Of a DNA stretch of 64,000 nt, positions 38,498 through 47,908 are shown in pieces (the stretch's first letter is position 1; each line of letters opens with the position of its first letter). The DNA is from an uncultured Pseudoteredinibacter sp. GTDB lineage: Bacteria; Pseudomonadota; Gammaproteobacteria; Pseudomonadales; Cellvibrionaceae. The stretch spans positions 372,001 to 436,000 of the forward strand of contig NZ_CANMYE010000002.1 of the NCBI RefSeq assembly GCF_947502065.1, read 5' to 3'. Made by a program: the position numbers and the translations under genes. Under the pieces are notes generated by a model, which did not search any database, was not told where the DNA came from, and worked only from the letters and a program-made list of their open reading frames with translations.

Positions 38498-39022
38498 ATG
38501 ATAATAAAACGCTGCCTCTTGCTTGCAAGCCTATTTATTGGAATTGGCTATAACAACCAGGCTGCTGCCATTGGCGATCACAGTATTTATTTTGTACGCC
38601 ATGCTGAAAAGCAAAAAGGTAAAGACCCAGAATTAACCGCAGCTGGCCAATGTCGCGCCCAGTACTACGCCCAGTTTTTTTCCAAAACAAAGCTGGATAG
38701 GCTCTTTGCCAGTAAGTACCGACGCAATCAACAAACCGCCGCCCCAGTAAGCGCACAGCAAAAATTAACAGCGCTCAGCTTTGATCCCAAAAACCAGCAG
38801 GATTTTGCTAAGCAGCTAGCCGCTCTAAGCGGCACAAGTTTAGTAGTGGCTCATAATCATTTGAGCGAGATAATTCGCGCATTGGGCGGACAGTACGAAG
38901 GCAATATCGATCACAGCGAGTATCGCTATATTTTTATGCTGGATTTGAGAGACGGCAAACTTGTGCAGCAAAGACAGTTGGTAGGGCCGTATTTTTCCAA
39001 TAGCTGTAAAGCTCTGCCTTAA
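38498..39022 (+). CDS. Exported histidine phosphatase-family protein
   Basis: 174 residues. After a signal peptide (about 1-24) comes the catalytic motif FVRHAEKQ near 33 with the phospho-accepting His. The second conserved His lies in VVAHNHLSEI near 117. This is a small exported member of the phosphoglycerate-mutase-like superfamily (SixA/PhoE type); its substrate is unknown. It stands alone. Confidence 0.88.
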   Translation: MIIKRCLLLASLFIGIGYNNQAAAIGDHSIYFVRHAEKQKGKDPELTAAGQCRAQYYAQFFSKTKLDRLFASKYRRNQQTAAPVSAQQKLTALSFDPKNQQDFAKQLAALSGTSLVVAHNHLSEIIRALGGQYEGNIDHSEYRYIFMLDLRDGKLVQQRQLVGPYFSNSCKALP

Positions 39023-39089
39023 TAGCAGAGCGATTAGAGAAACACTGTTGCAGCGCTGCTGTATAGCACAGGCCTAAATACCTCTGCTA
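39023..39089. terminator. Inverted repeats between convergent genes
   Basis: TAGCAGAG (39023-39030) and CTCTGCTA (39082-39089) are inverted copies enclosing the palindrome GCAGCGCTGC. The pair lies between convergent stops and may act as a structured, bidirectional terminator. No T-run is present. Confidence 0.35.
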
Positions 39090-39101
39090 TGCAAATCTGT
39101 A

Positions 39102-39887
39102 TTACTCCCAGGAGAACTTTTTATGGGACGGGAAAGATAGCTCTAGCTCTTGTTGATTTTTAACGGCATCCCTCGCCTGCTGCCTAAACTCTGCAGCGCG
39201 CTTTTGAACCCCATAGCGAAAACGAGCCAACTCACGCCATTCATTATCTTCTTTTTCAGAAAAGTCCACGCCGTTCTCTTGGTAATTTTCTAAAACAGGG
39301 CCTAAGCGCTGATAAGCCAGTTTGATTCTTTTAGCCTGAACTTCCTCATATTGCTGTATCTGCGATAGATAATCGGCCAAGCGCTTACTGCCTTCTAACT
39401 TAACATCAACTGCGTGTGATGACATTTTTGCAAAGTACCTTTTGTACTGCGTATAGGAAACGCTATCGGCGCTTAACCACTGTGTCATTGAAGGACGATT
39501 GATTAGAGTTTCCGTCTCAGGATCAACCACCATCACTGTTGGCGTTCCATAAAAGATAGGCAAGCCGAATCGCTTGGTCACATCAAAACCTTTACTGAGA
39601 TAAGCCACATCCACAAAAACCACTTCATAGTGAACTTGCAGAGTCTTTTGCAACTCGGGCTTATCAAAATTTCTCAATAAGCCCTGGGTATCGTGGCACC
39701 ACTGTGCACCTAAGACCAATAGCAGTTTTTTATTTTCTCGCTTGGCCAGCGCCAGCTTGGCATCAATCTCAAGCTGCACATCAGCTCCCCTGTAAAAAGG
39801 GTCACTCTTGGGCTCGCCATGCTCTGCCGCAAAACTTAGCGGAGCAAGTAAAAACAAAGCACTTAAAAGAAAATGAGAGATACGCAT
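39102..39887 (-). CDS. Exported thioredoxin-fold protein with a single active-site cysteine
   Basis: 261 residues from the ATG at 39887 (MRISHFLLSALFLLAPL, a signal peptide ending near FAA). A thioredoxin-like domain spans about 45-160. The active site reads WCHDT, so the second cysteine of CxxC is replaced by Thr. The cis-proline region FYGTPTVMVVD is present. The C-terminal 100 residues are charged and helical. A role as a redox chaperone or binding protein, rather than a disulphide oxidoreductase, is inferred. Confidence 0.8.
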   Translation of the reverse strand: MRISHFLLSALFLLAPLSFAAEHGEPKSDPFYRGADVQLEIDAKLALAKRENKKLLLVLGAQWCHDTQGLLRNFDKPELQKTLQVHYEVVFVDVAYLSKGFDVTKRFGLPIFYGTPTVMVVDPETETLINRPSMTQWLSADSVSYTQYKRYFAKMSSHAVDVKLEGSKRLADYLSQIQQYEEVQAKRIKLAYQRLGPVLENYQENGVDFSEKEDNEWRELARFRYGVQKRAAEFRQQARDAVKNQQELELSFPSHKKFSWE

Positions 39888-39999
39888 TGAGCAGCCTAGT
39901 TTTTCAGTGATTAAACGAGTTAATGTAGAGATATTTAGGAGTAAAGGCAAACCAAGCGATGGCAAACTGTGACAATGATCTTGGCATGAAAGCCGATAC

Positions 40000-40025
40000 A
40001 AAAAAGCCCCGCATGTGCGAGGCTT
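40000..40025 (-). terminator. Intrinsic terminator of ilvIH
   Basis: Reading leftward, AAAGCCTCGC and GCGGGGCTTT pair (one T-G wobble) around a four-base loop and are followed by T residues. It lies 27 bases after the ilvH stop. Confidence 0.85.
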
Positions 40026-40051
40026 TGTGGCAACTCATAGAAAAGCTATCT

Positions 40052-40558
40052 TTATAGGCTCAAGACCTTTTCACCGCGAGCAATACCGGAAACACCCGAG
40101 CGAACCACTTCGAGTATTTGAGCATCACTAACGGCCTGCACAAAGGCATCCAGCTTATCAGAGGCGCCCACGATTTGGATCGTGTAAACAGTGCTGGTGA
40201 CATCAACGATTTGACCACGAAAGATATCCACGCAACGTTTTACTTCTTCACGCAAAGCACCCGTCGCCTTCACTTTTACCAGCATCAGCTCACGCTCGAT
40301 GTGGGAACCTTCGGTCAAATCGACCAGCTTCACCACATCAATCAGCTTATTAAGGTTTTTTGTGATCTGCTCAATATTGTGCTCACTACCGATAGTGGTC
40401 AGCGTCAAGCGCGACAAACTGGCATCGTCGGTTGGCGCAACATTAAGTGTTTCAATGTTATAACCACGCTGTGAGAATAAACCAACAACTCGCGATAGCG
40501 CACCGGGAGCATTCTCCATCAATAGGGAGATAATACGTTTTGATTGTTTCTCTGACAT
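40052..40558 (-). CDS. ilvH: Acetolactate synthase small (regulatory) subunit
   Basis: 168 residues. The N-terminal ACT domain (ISLLMENAPGALSRVVGLFS) binds valine for feedback inhibition, and the C-terminal IlvH-type domain (REVKRCVDIFRGQIVDV) follows. It starts one base after the large-subunit stop, so the two are cotranscribed. The length fits IlvH rather than the shorter IlvN. Confidence 0.97.
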   Translation of the reverse strand: MSEKQSKRIISLLMENAPGALSRVVGLFSQRGYNIETLNVAPTDDASLSRLTLTTIGSEHNIEQITKNLNKLIDVVKLVDLTEGSHIERELMLVKVKATGALREEVKRCVDIFRGQIVDVTSTVYTIQIVGASDKLDAFVQAVSDAQILEVVRSGVSGIARGEKVLSL

Positions 40559-40559
40559 T

Positions 40560-42293
40560 TTAGGTGCGCTCCGTCTTACTCAACCACATATCGCGCATGG
40601 CACCATTAGGAGCTACCTGCATTGGATATACGTGTTCGGATTGATCCACATAAATGTCCATAAAGACCACTCGATCTTTCATGGCGAAACATTCTTCTAA
40701 CTTCGACTTAAGCTCGCTACGCTCGGTTACTTTAATACCAACATGACCGTAAGCTTCCATTAGCTTTTCAAAATCAGGGAGAGATTCCTCATACAAGCTT
40801 TCAGAGTAACGTCCATCGTAATGCAAATCTTGCCACTGACGTACCATGCCCAAGGCCTGGTTATTCAAGCAAATAATCTTCACCGGTAGATGATACTGAG
40901 TACAGGTAGAAAGCTCTTGAATACACATCTGGATTGAGCCTTCACCAGTAACACAAACAACCTGCTGATCACGCTCGGCGAACTGTGCACCCATAGCTGC
41001 TGGCAAACCAAAGCCCATGGTGCCAAGGCCACCGGAATTCACCCACTGACGGGGACGATTAAAGTGGTAGTACTGGGCCGTAAACATCTGATGTTGGCCC
41101 ACATCAGATGTAATAATGGCATCACCGCCAGTGACTTCGTGCAGTGCTTGAATCACTTCTTGAGGCTTAATTTGCCCCGTTTCTTCAAAACGATTCTTAG
41201 TGTACAAACCGTGACGGCCACGCCAATCTTCGATCTGCTGCCACCAATCCGCTAGCGCCTGCTCATCTGGGCTTTCCTTGCTCTGCGCCAACAACTCCAG
41301 CATTTCATTCAAGACGCTCTGCACTGAACCCACAATAGGAATATCGGCTTGAATGGTTTTTGAGATAGAGGCCGGATCGATATCAATATGAATAATCTTG
41401 GCACCCGGACAGAACTTCTCTGGGGTATTGGTCACGCGGTCATCAAAACGCGCCCCAATAGCCAAGATGACATCGGCGTGATGCATAGCGGTGTTGGCTT
41501 CAAAAGTACCATGCATTCCCAACATCCCCAGGAACTGCTTATCGGTTCCAGGGAAAGCACCCAAGCCCATCAAGGTATTGGTCACAGGATAGTTCAGCTT
41601 GCGAGCCAACTCTCTAAGCTGCTTAGAAGCATCTCCGAGAACAACACCACCACCGGAATAAATTACCGGGCGACGAGCTTCTAACAGTAACTGAATGGCT
41701 TTTTTAATTTGACCGCTGTGGCCTTTTTCCGCCGGGAAATAGGAGCGGATTTTTACCTTCTTGGGGTATTCATACGGGAAAGTTTCCGCCGGACTGGTCA
41801 CATCCTTAGGCACATCAATAACTACCGGGCCAGGGCGACCAGTTTCAGCAATGTAAAACGCTTTTTTAACAATCTCAGGAATCTCAGCTGGGTCTTTCAC
41901 CAGGAAGCTGTGCTTCACGATAGGCCGGGACACACCCACCATATCGGTTTCCTGGAAAGCATCTTCACCAATTTTCTCGCTCGGCACCTGACCTGAAATG
42001 ACTACCATTGGAGTGGAGTCCATATAGGCCGTAGCAATACCGGTAATTGCATTGGTAGCACCAGGGCCAGAGGTGACCAGTACCACACCCGCCTTACCCG
42101 TGACGCGAGCGTAACCATCAGCCGCATGAGTCGCCGCCTGCTCATGGCGTACGAGAATGTGCTTGACCGCTTTGTTGCGGAAGATGGCATCATAAATATG
42201 TAGGGCAGAACCGCCAGGATAGCCGAATACGTATTCAACACCCTGATCTTGTAAGGAGCGTACCAGCATATCGCCGCCGGATAGCATTTCCAC
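40560..42293 (-). CDS. ilvI: Acetolactate synthase large (catalytic) subunit
   Basis: 577 residues. The catalytic glutamate lies in [19 protein letters not shown] near 50, and [15 protein letters not shown] is the conserved FAD/TPP block. The thiamine-diphosphate motif reads [12 protein letters not shown] near 447, with Glu where many enzymes have GDG. It forms acetolactate or acetohydroxybutyrate in valine, leucine and isoleucine synthesis. The start is a GTG with AAGGAG seven bases before it; an ATG two codons later is possible. Confidence 0.97.
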   Translation of the reverse strand: MEMLSGGDMLVRSLQDQGVEYVFGYPGGSALHIYDAIFRNKAVKHILVRHEQAATHAADGYARVTGKAGVVLVTSGPGATNAITGIATAYMDSTPMVVISGQVPSEKIGEDAFQETDMVGVSRPIVKHSFLVKDPAEIPEIVKKAFYIAETGRPGPVVIDVPKDVTSPAETFPYEYPKKVKIRSYFPAEKGHSGQIKKAIQLLLEARRPVIYSGGGVVLGDASKQLRELARKLNYPVTNTLMGLGAFPGTDKQFLGMLGMHGTFEANTAMHHADVILAIGARFDDRVTNTPEKFCPGAKIIHIDIDPASISKTIQADIPIVGSVQSVLNEMLELLAQSKESPDEQALADWWQQIEDWRGRHGLYTKNRFEETGQIKPQEVIQALHEVTGGDAIITSDVGQHQMFTAQYYHFNRPRQWVNSGGLGTMGFGLPAAMGAQFAERDQQVVCVTGEGSIQMCIQELSTCTQYHLPVKIICLNNQALGMVRQWQDLHYDGRYSESLYEESLPDFEKLMEAYGHVGIKVTERSELKSKLEECFAMKDRVVFMDIYVDQSEHVYPMQVAPNGAMRDMWLSKTERT

Positions 42294-42586
42294 TTGAATT
42301 CTCCTTAAGAATTATCAAAACACAACGAGCCCGGTTCTACACAAAGTAGCCAGACTGATAAATTTATCTATCGCCCTTTTATGTCCGTCACAGGTTAGTG
42401 CACGGATCCAGGGAGGACGTATCGGTTGATACACCCCCGCGGTGAGGATGGTTTTGCAAACGGTTGGCTTGCTCGGGTAGATGCTTGTAACTCCATGATG
42501 GCGGAGTTTTATTTGCTGAGGTTACAGCCAGGATCTACACCCATCTTGCGTAAGCTTAATTCTGGACAAGTCTAAGCTAAAGTCAA
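42294..42586 (-). promoter_or_regulatory. Promoter and long 5' leader of ilvIH
   Basis: A candidate promoter reads leftward: TTGACT at 42586-42581 and AGAATT at 42563-42558, 17 bases apart. About 260 bases then separate it from the ilvI start. The leader holds inverted repeats (ACTCC...GGAGT near 42490-42510, and TGTATC/GATACG near 42420) and a 33-codon frame at 42496-42395 that is not rich in Val, Leu or Ile. It could be an attenuator-like or other RNA control; the mechanism is not evident. The remaining gap, 42587-42756, shows nothing clear. Confidence 0.45.
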
Positions 42587-42756
42587 GATGTTCGATGGTC
42601 TATAGAGCCTTTAGCACAAAAATTCACCCAATATGATCAATTTCTAAGAATAGACTAGCCCGCCTGTCTTAGAATAACCTTGTTGAGCACTAAGTTTAGC
42701 CAAGGGACAGCTTTCAGCCTTATAATAGCTGCAGTATTTGAAAGGGATCTACCAGC

Positions 42757-43200
42757 ATGCCATATATAACCAAGTTGATATCAGCAGCCCTCATCACCAG
42801 CTGCTTTTTGGTCACCGCCGTTATGAGCAACGACGCCCATGCCGCAAAGAAATTCTATAAATGGGTCGATAAAGATGGCGTAACCCATTACAGCGAGCGG
42901 CCACCAAAAGGGCAGCAGGCCGAAGTGGTGAATACCTACACTGGCCGAGGCACCCCTCCCCCCAATCAAGCCGCCAAAGAAAAAGAAGAAAAGCCCGAGG
43001 AAGAAACGACTCAGGCAGCCCCACAACCCATTAAGAACCCCGAGGTTTGCAATACCGCCAAACGCAACTTAGAGATTTTGAACCGCAATAATCGAGTGCG
43101 ACTAAAAGATGAAAACGGCGAGCTGACTGTGCTAAGTAAAGAGCAAATGGATAAGCAGCGTAAAACTGCAGAGCAGGCTGTTAAAGATCATTGCGGATAA
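42757..43200 (+). CDS. Exported DUF4124-domain protein
   Basis: 147 residues. A signal peptide (about 1-29, ending near DAHA) is followed by the DUF4124 motif KFYKWVDKDGVTHYSERPP (about 32-50), then a Pro/Glu-rich linker and a helical tail. DUF4124 proteins are common, exported and of unknown role. The gene is convergent with sspB and ends in a very strong shared hairpin. Confidence 0.9.
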   Translation: MPYITKLISAALITSCFLVTAVMSNDAHAAKKFYKWVDKDGVTHYSERPPKGQQAEVVNTYTGRGTPPPNQAAKEKEEKPEEETTQAAPQPIKNPEVCNTAKRNLEILNRNNRVRLKDENGELTVLSKEQMDKQRKTAEQAVKDHCG

Positions 43201-43211
43201 ACTCCTTATAA

Positions 43212-43276
43212 ACGCCTGGGGCAGACACAAAAAAGCCGAACATCATGTTCGGCTTTTTTGTGTCTGCCCCGGGCGT
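43212..43276. terminator. Very long bidirectional terminator hairpin
   Basis: A 24-bp perfect stem (GGGGCAGACACAAAAAAGCC then GAAC, pairing with its complement) around an ATCAT loop, extended after one mismatch by ACGCC/GGCGT. A/T runs inside the stem give a T-tract in both directions. It lies between the convergent DUF4124 gene and sspB. Confidence 0.92.
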
Positions 43277-43281
43277 GAATT

Positions 43282-43680
43282 TTACTTCACTACCTTCAAG
43301 CTTGGGCGCTTAGCTCCTGAATCATCAGGCTTGCTAGGCTTCGGCGGCTCTGGACTCGGATCCGCTTCTGGCTCAAACACTAAACCCTGGCCGTTTTCAC
43401 GAGCATAAATTCTAAGCACTGCGCTATATGGCACAAAGATATCGGTAGGCACACCACCAAAGCGTGCACCAAAGCTCAAGGCCTCATTATCCATTGCCAA
43501 GCCACTTACAGCGGTTGGAGAGATATTTAAAACCACCAAGCCATCCTCATTAACATACTGCTGAGGTACTTCAGTGCCTTCGGCATAGGCGCTAACAAGC
43601 ACATGGGGGGTGCACTCATTATCGACAATCCATTCATACAGGGCACGCACCATATAAGGACGACTACTGCTCATGCTCAT
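43282..43680 (-). CDS. sspB: ClpXP adaptor SspB (stringent starvation protein B)
   Basis: 132 residues. The folded domain (RPYMVRALYEWIVDNECTPH to about 110) is followed by a flexible Pro-rich linker and a basic C-terminal tail PSLKVVK, the ClpX-binding tail. It delivers ssrA-tagged peptides from stalled ribosomes to ClpXP. It sits 12 bases after sspA in the usual sspA-sspB operon. Confidence 0.96.
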   Translation of the reverse strand: MSMSSSRPYMVRALYEWIVDNECTPHVLVSAYAEGTEVPQQYVNEDGLVVLNISPTAVSGLAMDNEALSFGARFGGVPTDIFVPYSAVLRIYARENGQGLVFEPEADPSPEPPKPSKPDDSGAKRPSLKVVK

Positions 43681-43692
43681 AAATCTAAACCT

Positions 43693-44331
43693 CTAGCCAC
43701 GCATCTCGCGCTCTAGTTCAGACAAGCTTTCCTGGAAAGCTTCACGCTCAAACAAACGCCCCATGTAGTCATGCAAAGGCTGGGTTTGCTTAGTTAATGG
43801 CAATTTGATTTCCAATAAATCCAAACGCCACAAAATCGGTGCCAAGCAGCAATCTACCAAAGTAAATTCTTCACTCATGAAGAATGGCATTTCTGAAAAG
43901 ATCGGAGCAATCGCCAATAAGCTATCTTTAAGATCTTTACGCGCTTTTGCCGCGGCCTCTTTGTTTTTACCAGAAAGAATTTCGTCCACCTTTGGACTCC
44001 AATCTTTCTCAATGCGGTGCATCCACAAACGGCTTTGTGCACGCGCTACTGGGTAAACCGGCAACAGTGGAGGATGAGGAAAACGCTCATCTAAGTACTC
44101 CATCATTACTTTTGATTCATACAAGGACAGGTCACGATCAACCAAGGTAGGCAAATCGTTGTATGGGTTCAGGTCAGCCAGTTCTTCAGGCTTGTTGTCC
44201 GGATCAACATCAATGATATCAACCGATACACCTTTTTCGGCCAAAACAATACGTACTCGGTGGCTATAGTGATTCCTAGCATCCGAAAAATATGTCATGG
44301 AGGAGCGTTTTGCGCCTACGCCAACTGCCAT
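43693..44331 (-). CDS. sspA: Stringent starvation protein A (GST-fold RNA polymerase-associated)
   Basis: 212 residues with a glutathione-transferase fold: an N-terminal thioredoxin-like part ([14 protein letters not shown], then [14 protein letters not shown]) and a C-terminal helical part ending with [13 protein letters not shown]. SspA binds RNA polymerase and supports stress-phase and virulence transcription in the family. Position after the cytochrome bc1 operon is the typical order. Confidence 0.96.
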   Translation of the reverse strand: MAVGVGAKRSSMTYFSDARNHYSHRVRIVLAEKGVSVDIIDVDPDNKPEELADLNPYNDLPTLVDRDLSLYESKVMMEYLDERFPHPPLLPVYPVARAQSRLWMHRIEKDWSPKVDEILSGKNKEAAAKARKDLKDSLLAIAPIFSEMPFFMSEEFTLVDCCLAPILWRLDLLEIKLPLTKQTQPLHDYMGRLFEREAFQESLSELEREMRG

Positions 44332-44356
44332 TATTCCACCTCTATCTTCAAACTAT

Positions 44357-44397
44357 AAAAAAAACGAACGGGCGGGCCTCTAAAAGAGGACCGCCCG
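44357..44397 (-). terminator. Intrinsic terminator of the cytochrome bc1 operon
   Basis: Reading leftward, CGGGCGG pairs with CCGCCCG and CCTC with GAGG around a TTTTA-type loop, followed by a long T-run. It lies 27 bases after the cytochrome gene stop. Confidence 0.9.
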
Positions 44398-44423
44398 GTA
44401 GCTGTAAAATCCTTTTTGGGATT

Positions 44424-46475
44424 CTAGTGAATGTCGCGCCAGTACTCGCGGTTCAGCAAGTAAACAAATACGAACAATACTAGGATAAACAGCAATACAT
44501 AAATACCAATGCGCTCACGATCTAGTGCCGCAGGCTCAGCAACATATTCCAAGAAGTTAACTAGGTCGTAAACGGCCTTTTCATACTCTTCTGGGCTCAT
44601 GGTACCTTTAACTGCACCCACTTTCAGCGTACCACAAGGGTCTTCCATAATTGGATCGCCAGTGATTGGGTCGCGACGTGGCTTGCCATGATCGTAAACT
44701 GGACCAGGTGCACATTCTTGCAAGCCTTGCATTTCCAGCATTACATGAGGCATTGCAACCTTGTCAAAAGTACGGTTGTTTACACCTGTTGGGCGACTAT
44801 CATCTTTATAGAAAGTCAGCATGTAGGTGTATAACCACTGCGGGTTACGAGCACGTGCTACCAAAGTCAAATCTGGAGGAGTCGCACCAAACCACTTTTT
44901 AGATTTGTCAGGATCCATTGAGTTCGTCATTAATGAACCCACTGCGGAGCCATCAAAAACCATCTGCTCACGCATTAACTCGCGATCAATACCTAAATCA
45001 TCTGCTACGCGGCCATAGCGAGAGAAACTCGCTTCGTGACAACCCATGCAGTAGTTGATAAACCACTTAGCACCGTTCTGCAAAGACTCTTTATCGTGTA
45101 GATCCGGAGTCATTTCATAACAATCGATAGCGCCACAAGATTTCTCACCACCAGCACCTACAGCCTTAATCGGCACAATGGTGAGCACTAAGAATAGGAT
45201 GAAACCACCCCAAACCAGTGGTGCAGGCAAGCCTTTCATCTGTACACGATCTGGCTCTGGCTGACACTTCTCACGAGCCGTCCAGAACGGCATAGCGATA
45301 AAGTAAGCAAAGTAGATAACGGTACAAATCTGAGCCAGGATAGTACGACCCGGAGTTGGGGCCTTAACGCCTAAGTAACCCAAGATTACGAAAGAAGCTG
45401 CGAATACCAATAGTGCGATGCGACTGAAGTTACCCTTGTAACGCATAGACTTAACTGGCGACTTATCCAACCAAGGTAACACAAACAAGATAGCAATCGC
45501 TGCGCCCATGGCAACCAAACCTAAGAACTTGGAACTCAAAGGCCCAATATCGAAGGTTACCGCTCGCAAGATGGCGTAGAACGGGGTGAAGTACCATACC
45601 GGCGCAATATGCGGCGGAGTCTTCAAGTTGTTTGCTTCTTCGAAGTTAGCGTACTCCAAGAAGAAACCGCCCATTTCCGGCATGAAGAAGATTACGAAAC
45701 AGAACACGAACAAGAATACGGAAATACCGATTAGGTCGTGAACGGTGTAGAACGGGTGGAAAGGAACGCCGTCTTTTGGAATACCGTTTTCGTCTTTGTT
45801 CTTCTTGATCTCAACGCCGTCTGGGTTGTTTGAACCCACTTCGTGTAGCGCTAGCAGGTGCAATACCACCAACAGCAACAATACGATAGGCAATGCAATT
45901 ACGTGCAAGGAGAAGAAGCGAGTCAAGGTAGCGCCGGAGATCAAGTAATCACCACGTACCCACTGCACTAGGTCTTCACCAACCACCGGAATAGCGCCAG
46001 CCAAAGATACAATTACCTGGGCGCCCCAGTAGGACATCTGACCCCAAGGCAATACGTAACCCATAAAGGCTTCAGCCATCAAGATTAGGTAGATCGCCAT
46101 ACCAAAGATCCACACTAGCTCACGCGGAGCCTTGTACGAGCCGTACAATAAGCCACGGAACATATGCAGATAGACCACCACAAAGAAAGCCGAGGCCCCG
46201 GTGGAGTGCATATAGCGGATGAGCCAACCGTAATCGACATCACGCATGATGTACTCTACAGAAGCAAATGCACCATCGGCACTGGGCTCAAAGAACATAA
46301 CCAACCAAATGCCGGTCAACAACTGGTTAACTAAAACCAACAGTGATAAAACACCGAAGAAGTACCAGAAGTTAAAGTTTTTCGGGGCATAATATTTGCC
46401 CATGTGGGTATCCCAGGCACGCTGCACAGGTAGGCGAGCGTCGATCCAGTTCCACAGATTCACTAACATATTCAT
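44424..46475 (-). CDS. Fused cytochrome b / cytochrome c1 of the bc1 complex
   Basis: 683 residues encode both subunits in one frame. Residues 1-410 are cytochrome b: haem-ligand helices (YMHSTGASAFFVVVYLHMFR and FFSLHVIALPIVLLLLVVLH) and PPHIAPVWYFTPFYAILRA, a PEWY-like quinol-site region with PVWY. A hydrophobic segment near 425-445 then acts as the c1 signal, and cytochrome c1 follows: NYCMGCHEASFSRYG near 470, Met ligand in AMPHVMLEMQG, and a C-terminal anchor helix. In Bradyrhizobium a similar fbcH fusion is cleaved after synthesis. AGGAGG lies eight bases before the ATG at 46475. Confidence 0.95.
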   Translation of the reverse strand: MNMLVNLWNWIDARLPVQRAWDTHMGKYYAPKNFNFWYFFGVLSLLVLVNQLLTGIWLVMFFEPSADGAFASVEYIMRDVDYGWLIRYMHSTGASAFFVVVYLHMFRGLLYGSYKAPRELVWIFGMAIYLILMAEAFMGYVLPWGQMSYWGAQVIVSLAGAIPVVGEDLVQWVRGDYLISGATLTRFFSLHVIALPIVLLLLVVLHLLALHEVGSNNPDGVEIKKNKDENGIPKDGVPFHPFYTVHDLIGISVFLFVFCFVIFFMPEMGGFFLEYANFEEANNLKTPPHIAPVWYFTPFYAILRAVTFDIGPLSSKFLGLVAMGAAIAILFVLPWLDKSPVKSMRYKGNFSRIALLVFAASFVILGYLGVKAPTPGRTILAQICTVIYFAYFIAMPFWTAREKCQPEPDRVQMKGLPAPLVWGGFILFLVLTIVPIKAVGAGGEKSCGAIDCYEMTPDLHDKESLQNGAKWFINYCMGCHEASFSRYGRVADDLGIDRELMREQMVFDGSAVGSLMTNSMDPDKSKKWFGATPPDLTLVARARNPQWLYTYMLTFYKDDSRPTGVNNRTFDKVAMPHVMLEMQGLQECAPGPVYDHGKPRRDPITGDPIMEDPCGTLKVGAVKGTMSPEEYEKAVYDLVNFLEYVAEPAALDRERIGIYVLLFILVLFVFVYLLNREYWRDIH

Positions 46476-46478
46476 CAA

Positions 46479-47072
46479 TTAGGCCTCCTGGTCCAAACCG
46501 ATAGTAATCACCGCATCGCTATCAAAGCGGTATGGCGGGACTTCTAGGTTGATCGGAGCAGGCACACCCTGGTAAACACGGCCAGCTAAGTCAAACTTAG
46601 AACCGTGACAAGGGCAGAAGAAACCGCCTTTCCACTCATCGCCACCCAAGTCAGCTGCGCCAACTTCAGGGCGGTACATTGGGGCGCAGCCCAAGTGAGT
46701 ACACAAGCCTAGCAATACTAGGAATTCCGGTTTAATTGAGCGAGCCTCATTATCTGCATAAGGCGGCTGCACCGACTCTGTAGAATTTGGATCACGCAAT
46801 AGGCCGTCGACGGTTTTCAGGTCATCAAGGACTTCCTGAGTACGACGCACGACATAAACCGGCTTGCCACGCCACTCTACGGTGACCATTTGACCAGGCT
46901 CAAGCTTGCTTAGATTATATTTAACCGGGGCACCAGCAGCTTTCGCTCTAGCGCTCGGATTCCAGGACCCAACAAAAGGTACGGCAACACCCACTGCTCC
47001 GGCACCACCTACAACGCAGGTAGCAGCGGTTAAGAAGCGGCGACGCCCTTCGTTCACTCCGCCATTGCTCAT
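46479..47072 (-). CDS. petA: Rieske iron-sulphur subunit of the bc1 complex
   Basis: 197 residues. A twin-arginine signal (GRRRFLTAATCVVGGAGAV) inserts it in the membrane. The [2Fe-2S] ligands are CTHLGCAP near 122 and FCPCHGSKFD near 150. It passes electrons from quinol to cytochrome c1. It is the first gene of the operon, and GGGAGAAG precedes its ATG. Confidence 0.98.
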   Translation of the reverse strand: MSNGGVNEGRRRFLTAATCVVGGAGAVGVAVPFVGSWNPSARAKAAGAPVKYNLSKLEPGQMVTVEWRGKPVYVVRRTQEVLDDLKTVDGLLRDPNSTESVQPPYADNEARSIKPEFLVLLGLCTHLGCAPMYRPEVGAADLGGDEWKGGFFCPCHGSKFDLAGRVYQGVPAPINLEVPPYRFDSDAVITIGLDQEA

Positions 47073-47447
47073 GACGATCTTCTCCCATTCCAGTACTGCA
47101 GGCAGTAACTGATTGAATTACAAAGGTTTACGGTTGATTCTGTGCTTATGGTGTGATTTTAAAAATTGACACATGGTATAGAAATTGCGTTGAACTGACA
47201 AGGATAACCGCCTGTTTTTCAAGGCTTTAGCTATATTTTTCCCAGAAGTTCTGACCAAGATCATTCGCAGCTAATGTTTCTGCTCAGATGTCATGCAAGC
47301 GACTTCTAATGCGCCCAACAAGAATAGCAGGTCAATTTGTGACTGCCTCGCCACTTCGAGACAAAAACCGATCAATATCAATCAATTTGCGACCCACTGG
47401 CCATTTGAATGACACCAAAATGAGGGTTACAGCCTTTCTAAACCCAT
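47073..47447. promoter_or_regulatory. Gap upstream of petA, with a candidate promoter
   Basis: No gene is supported here. A possible leftward promoter for petA is TTGTCA at 47201-47196 with TACCAT at 47178-47173, spaced 17 bases, leaving about 95 bases of leader. The rest of the gap to the rpsI terminator shows nothing I can name. Confidence 0.35.
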
Positions 47448-47480
47448 AAAAAAACCCAGACTGAAGCAGCCTGGGTTTTT
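47448..47480 (-). terminator. Intrinsic terminator of rplM-rpsI
   Basis: Reading leftward, AAAAACCCAG pairs with CTGGGTTTTT around an 11-base loop and the sequence continues with T. It lies 24 bases after the rpsI stop. Confidence 0.9.
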
Positions 47481-47503
47481 CGAAAGCCAGCTCGGCCAGC
47501 GAA

Positions 47504-47896
47504 TTAACGCTTGGAGAACTGTGGCTTCTTACGTGCTTTACGTAGACCAACTTTCTTACGCTCAACCTCACGAGAATCGCGAGTAACGTAACCTGCTTCA
47601 CGCAGAGTTGGACGCAAGCCTTCGTCGTAGGACATCAATGCACGAGTCAGACCATGGCGAATCGCACCTGCCTGACCGAAGCTACCACCGCCTTTAACGG
47701 TAACAGTAACATCGAAAGTCTCAACATTATCAGTGATCTCTAACGGCTGACGCACGATCATGCGAGCCACTTCACGACCAAAGTAATCTTCGATAGCGCG
47801 ACCATTAACAGAAATTTTACCAGTGCCCTGAGAGATAAAAACACGAGCAGTGGAAGTTTTGCGACGGCCTGTGCCGTAATATTGTGTAGCTGCCAT
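47504..47896 (-). CDS. rpsI: 30S ribosomal protein S9
   Basis: 130 residues. The opening [16 protein letters not shown] and the basic tail [16 protein letters not shown], which reaches the P-site tRNA, are diagnostic. It follows rplM by 12 bases in the conserved L13-S9 operon. Confidence 0.99.
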   Translation of the reverse strand: MAATQYYGTGRRKTSTARVFISQGTGKISVNGRAIEDYFGREVARMIVRQPLEITDNVETFDVTVTVKGGGSFGQAGAIRHGLTRALMSYDEGLRPTLREAGYVTRDSREVERKKVGLRKARKKPQFSKR

Positions 47897-47908
47897 TGTC
47901 TTTATTCC

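Noticed and set aside
42395..42496. Attenuator leader peptide for ilvIH
   Set aside because: The 33-codon frame is not enriched in valine, leucine or isoleucine and has no clear T-run terminator after it, so classical attenuation is not supported.
47332..47601. 89-codon leftward frame across the rpsI end
   Set aside because: It overlaps rpsI and its terminator in another frame and shows no domain; it is a shadow frame.
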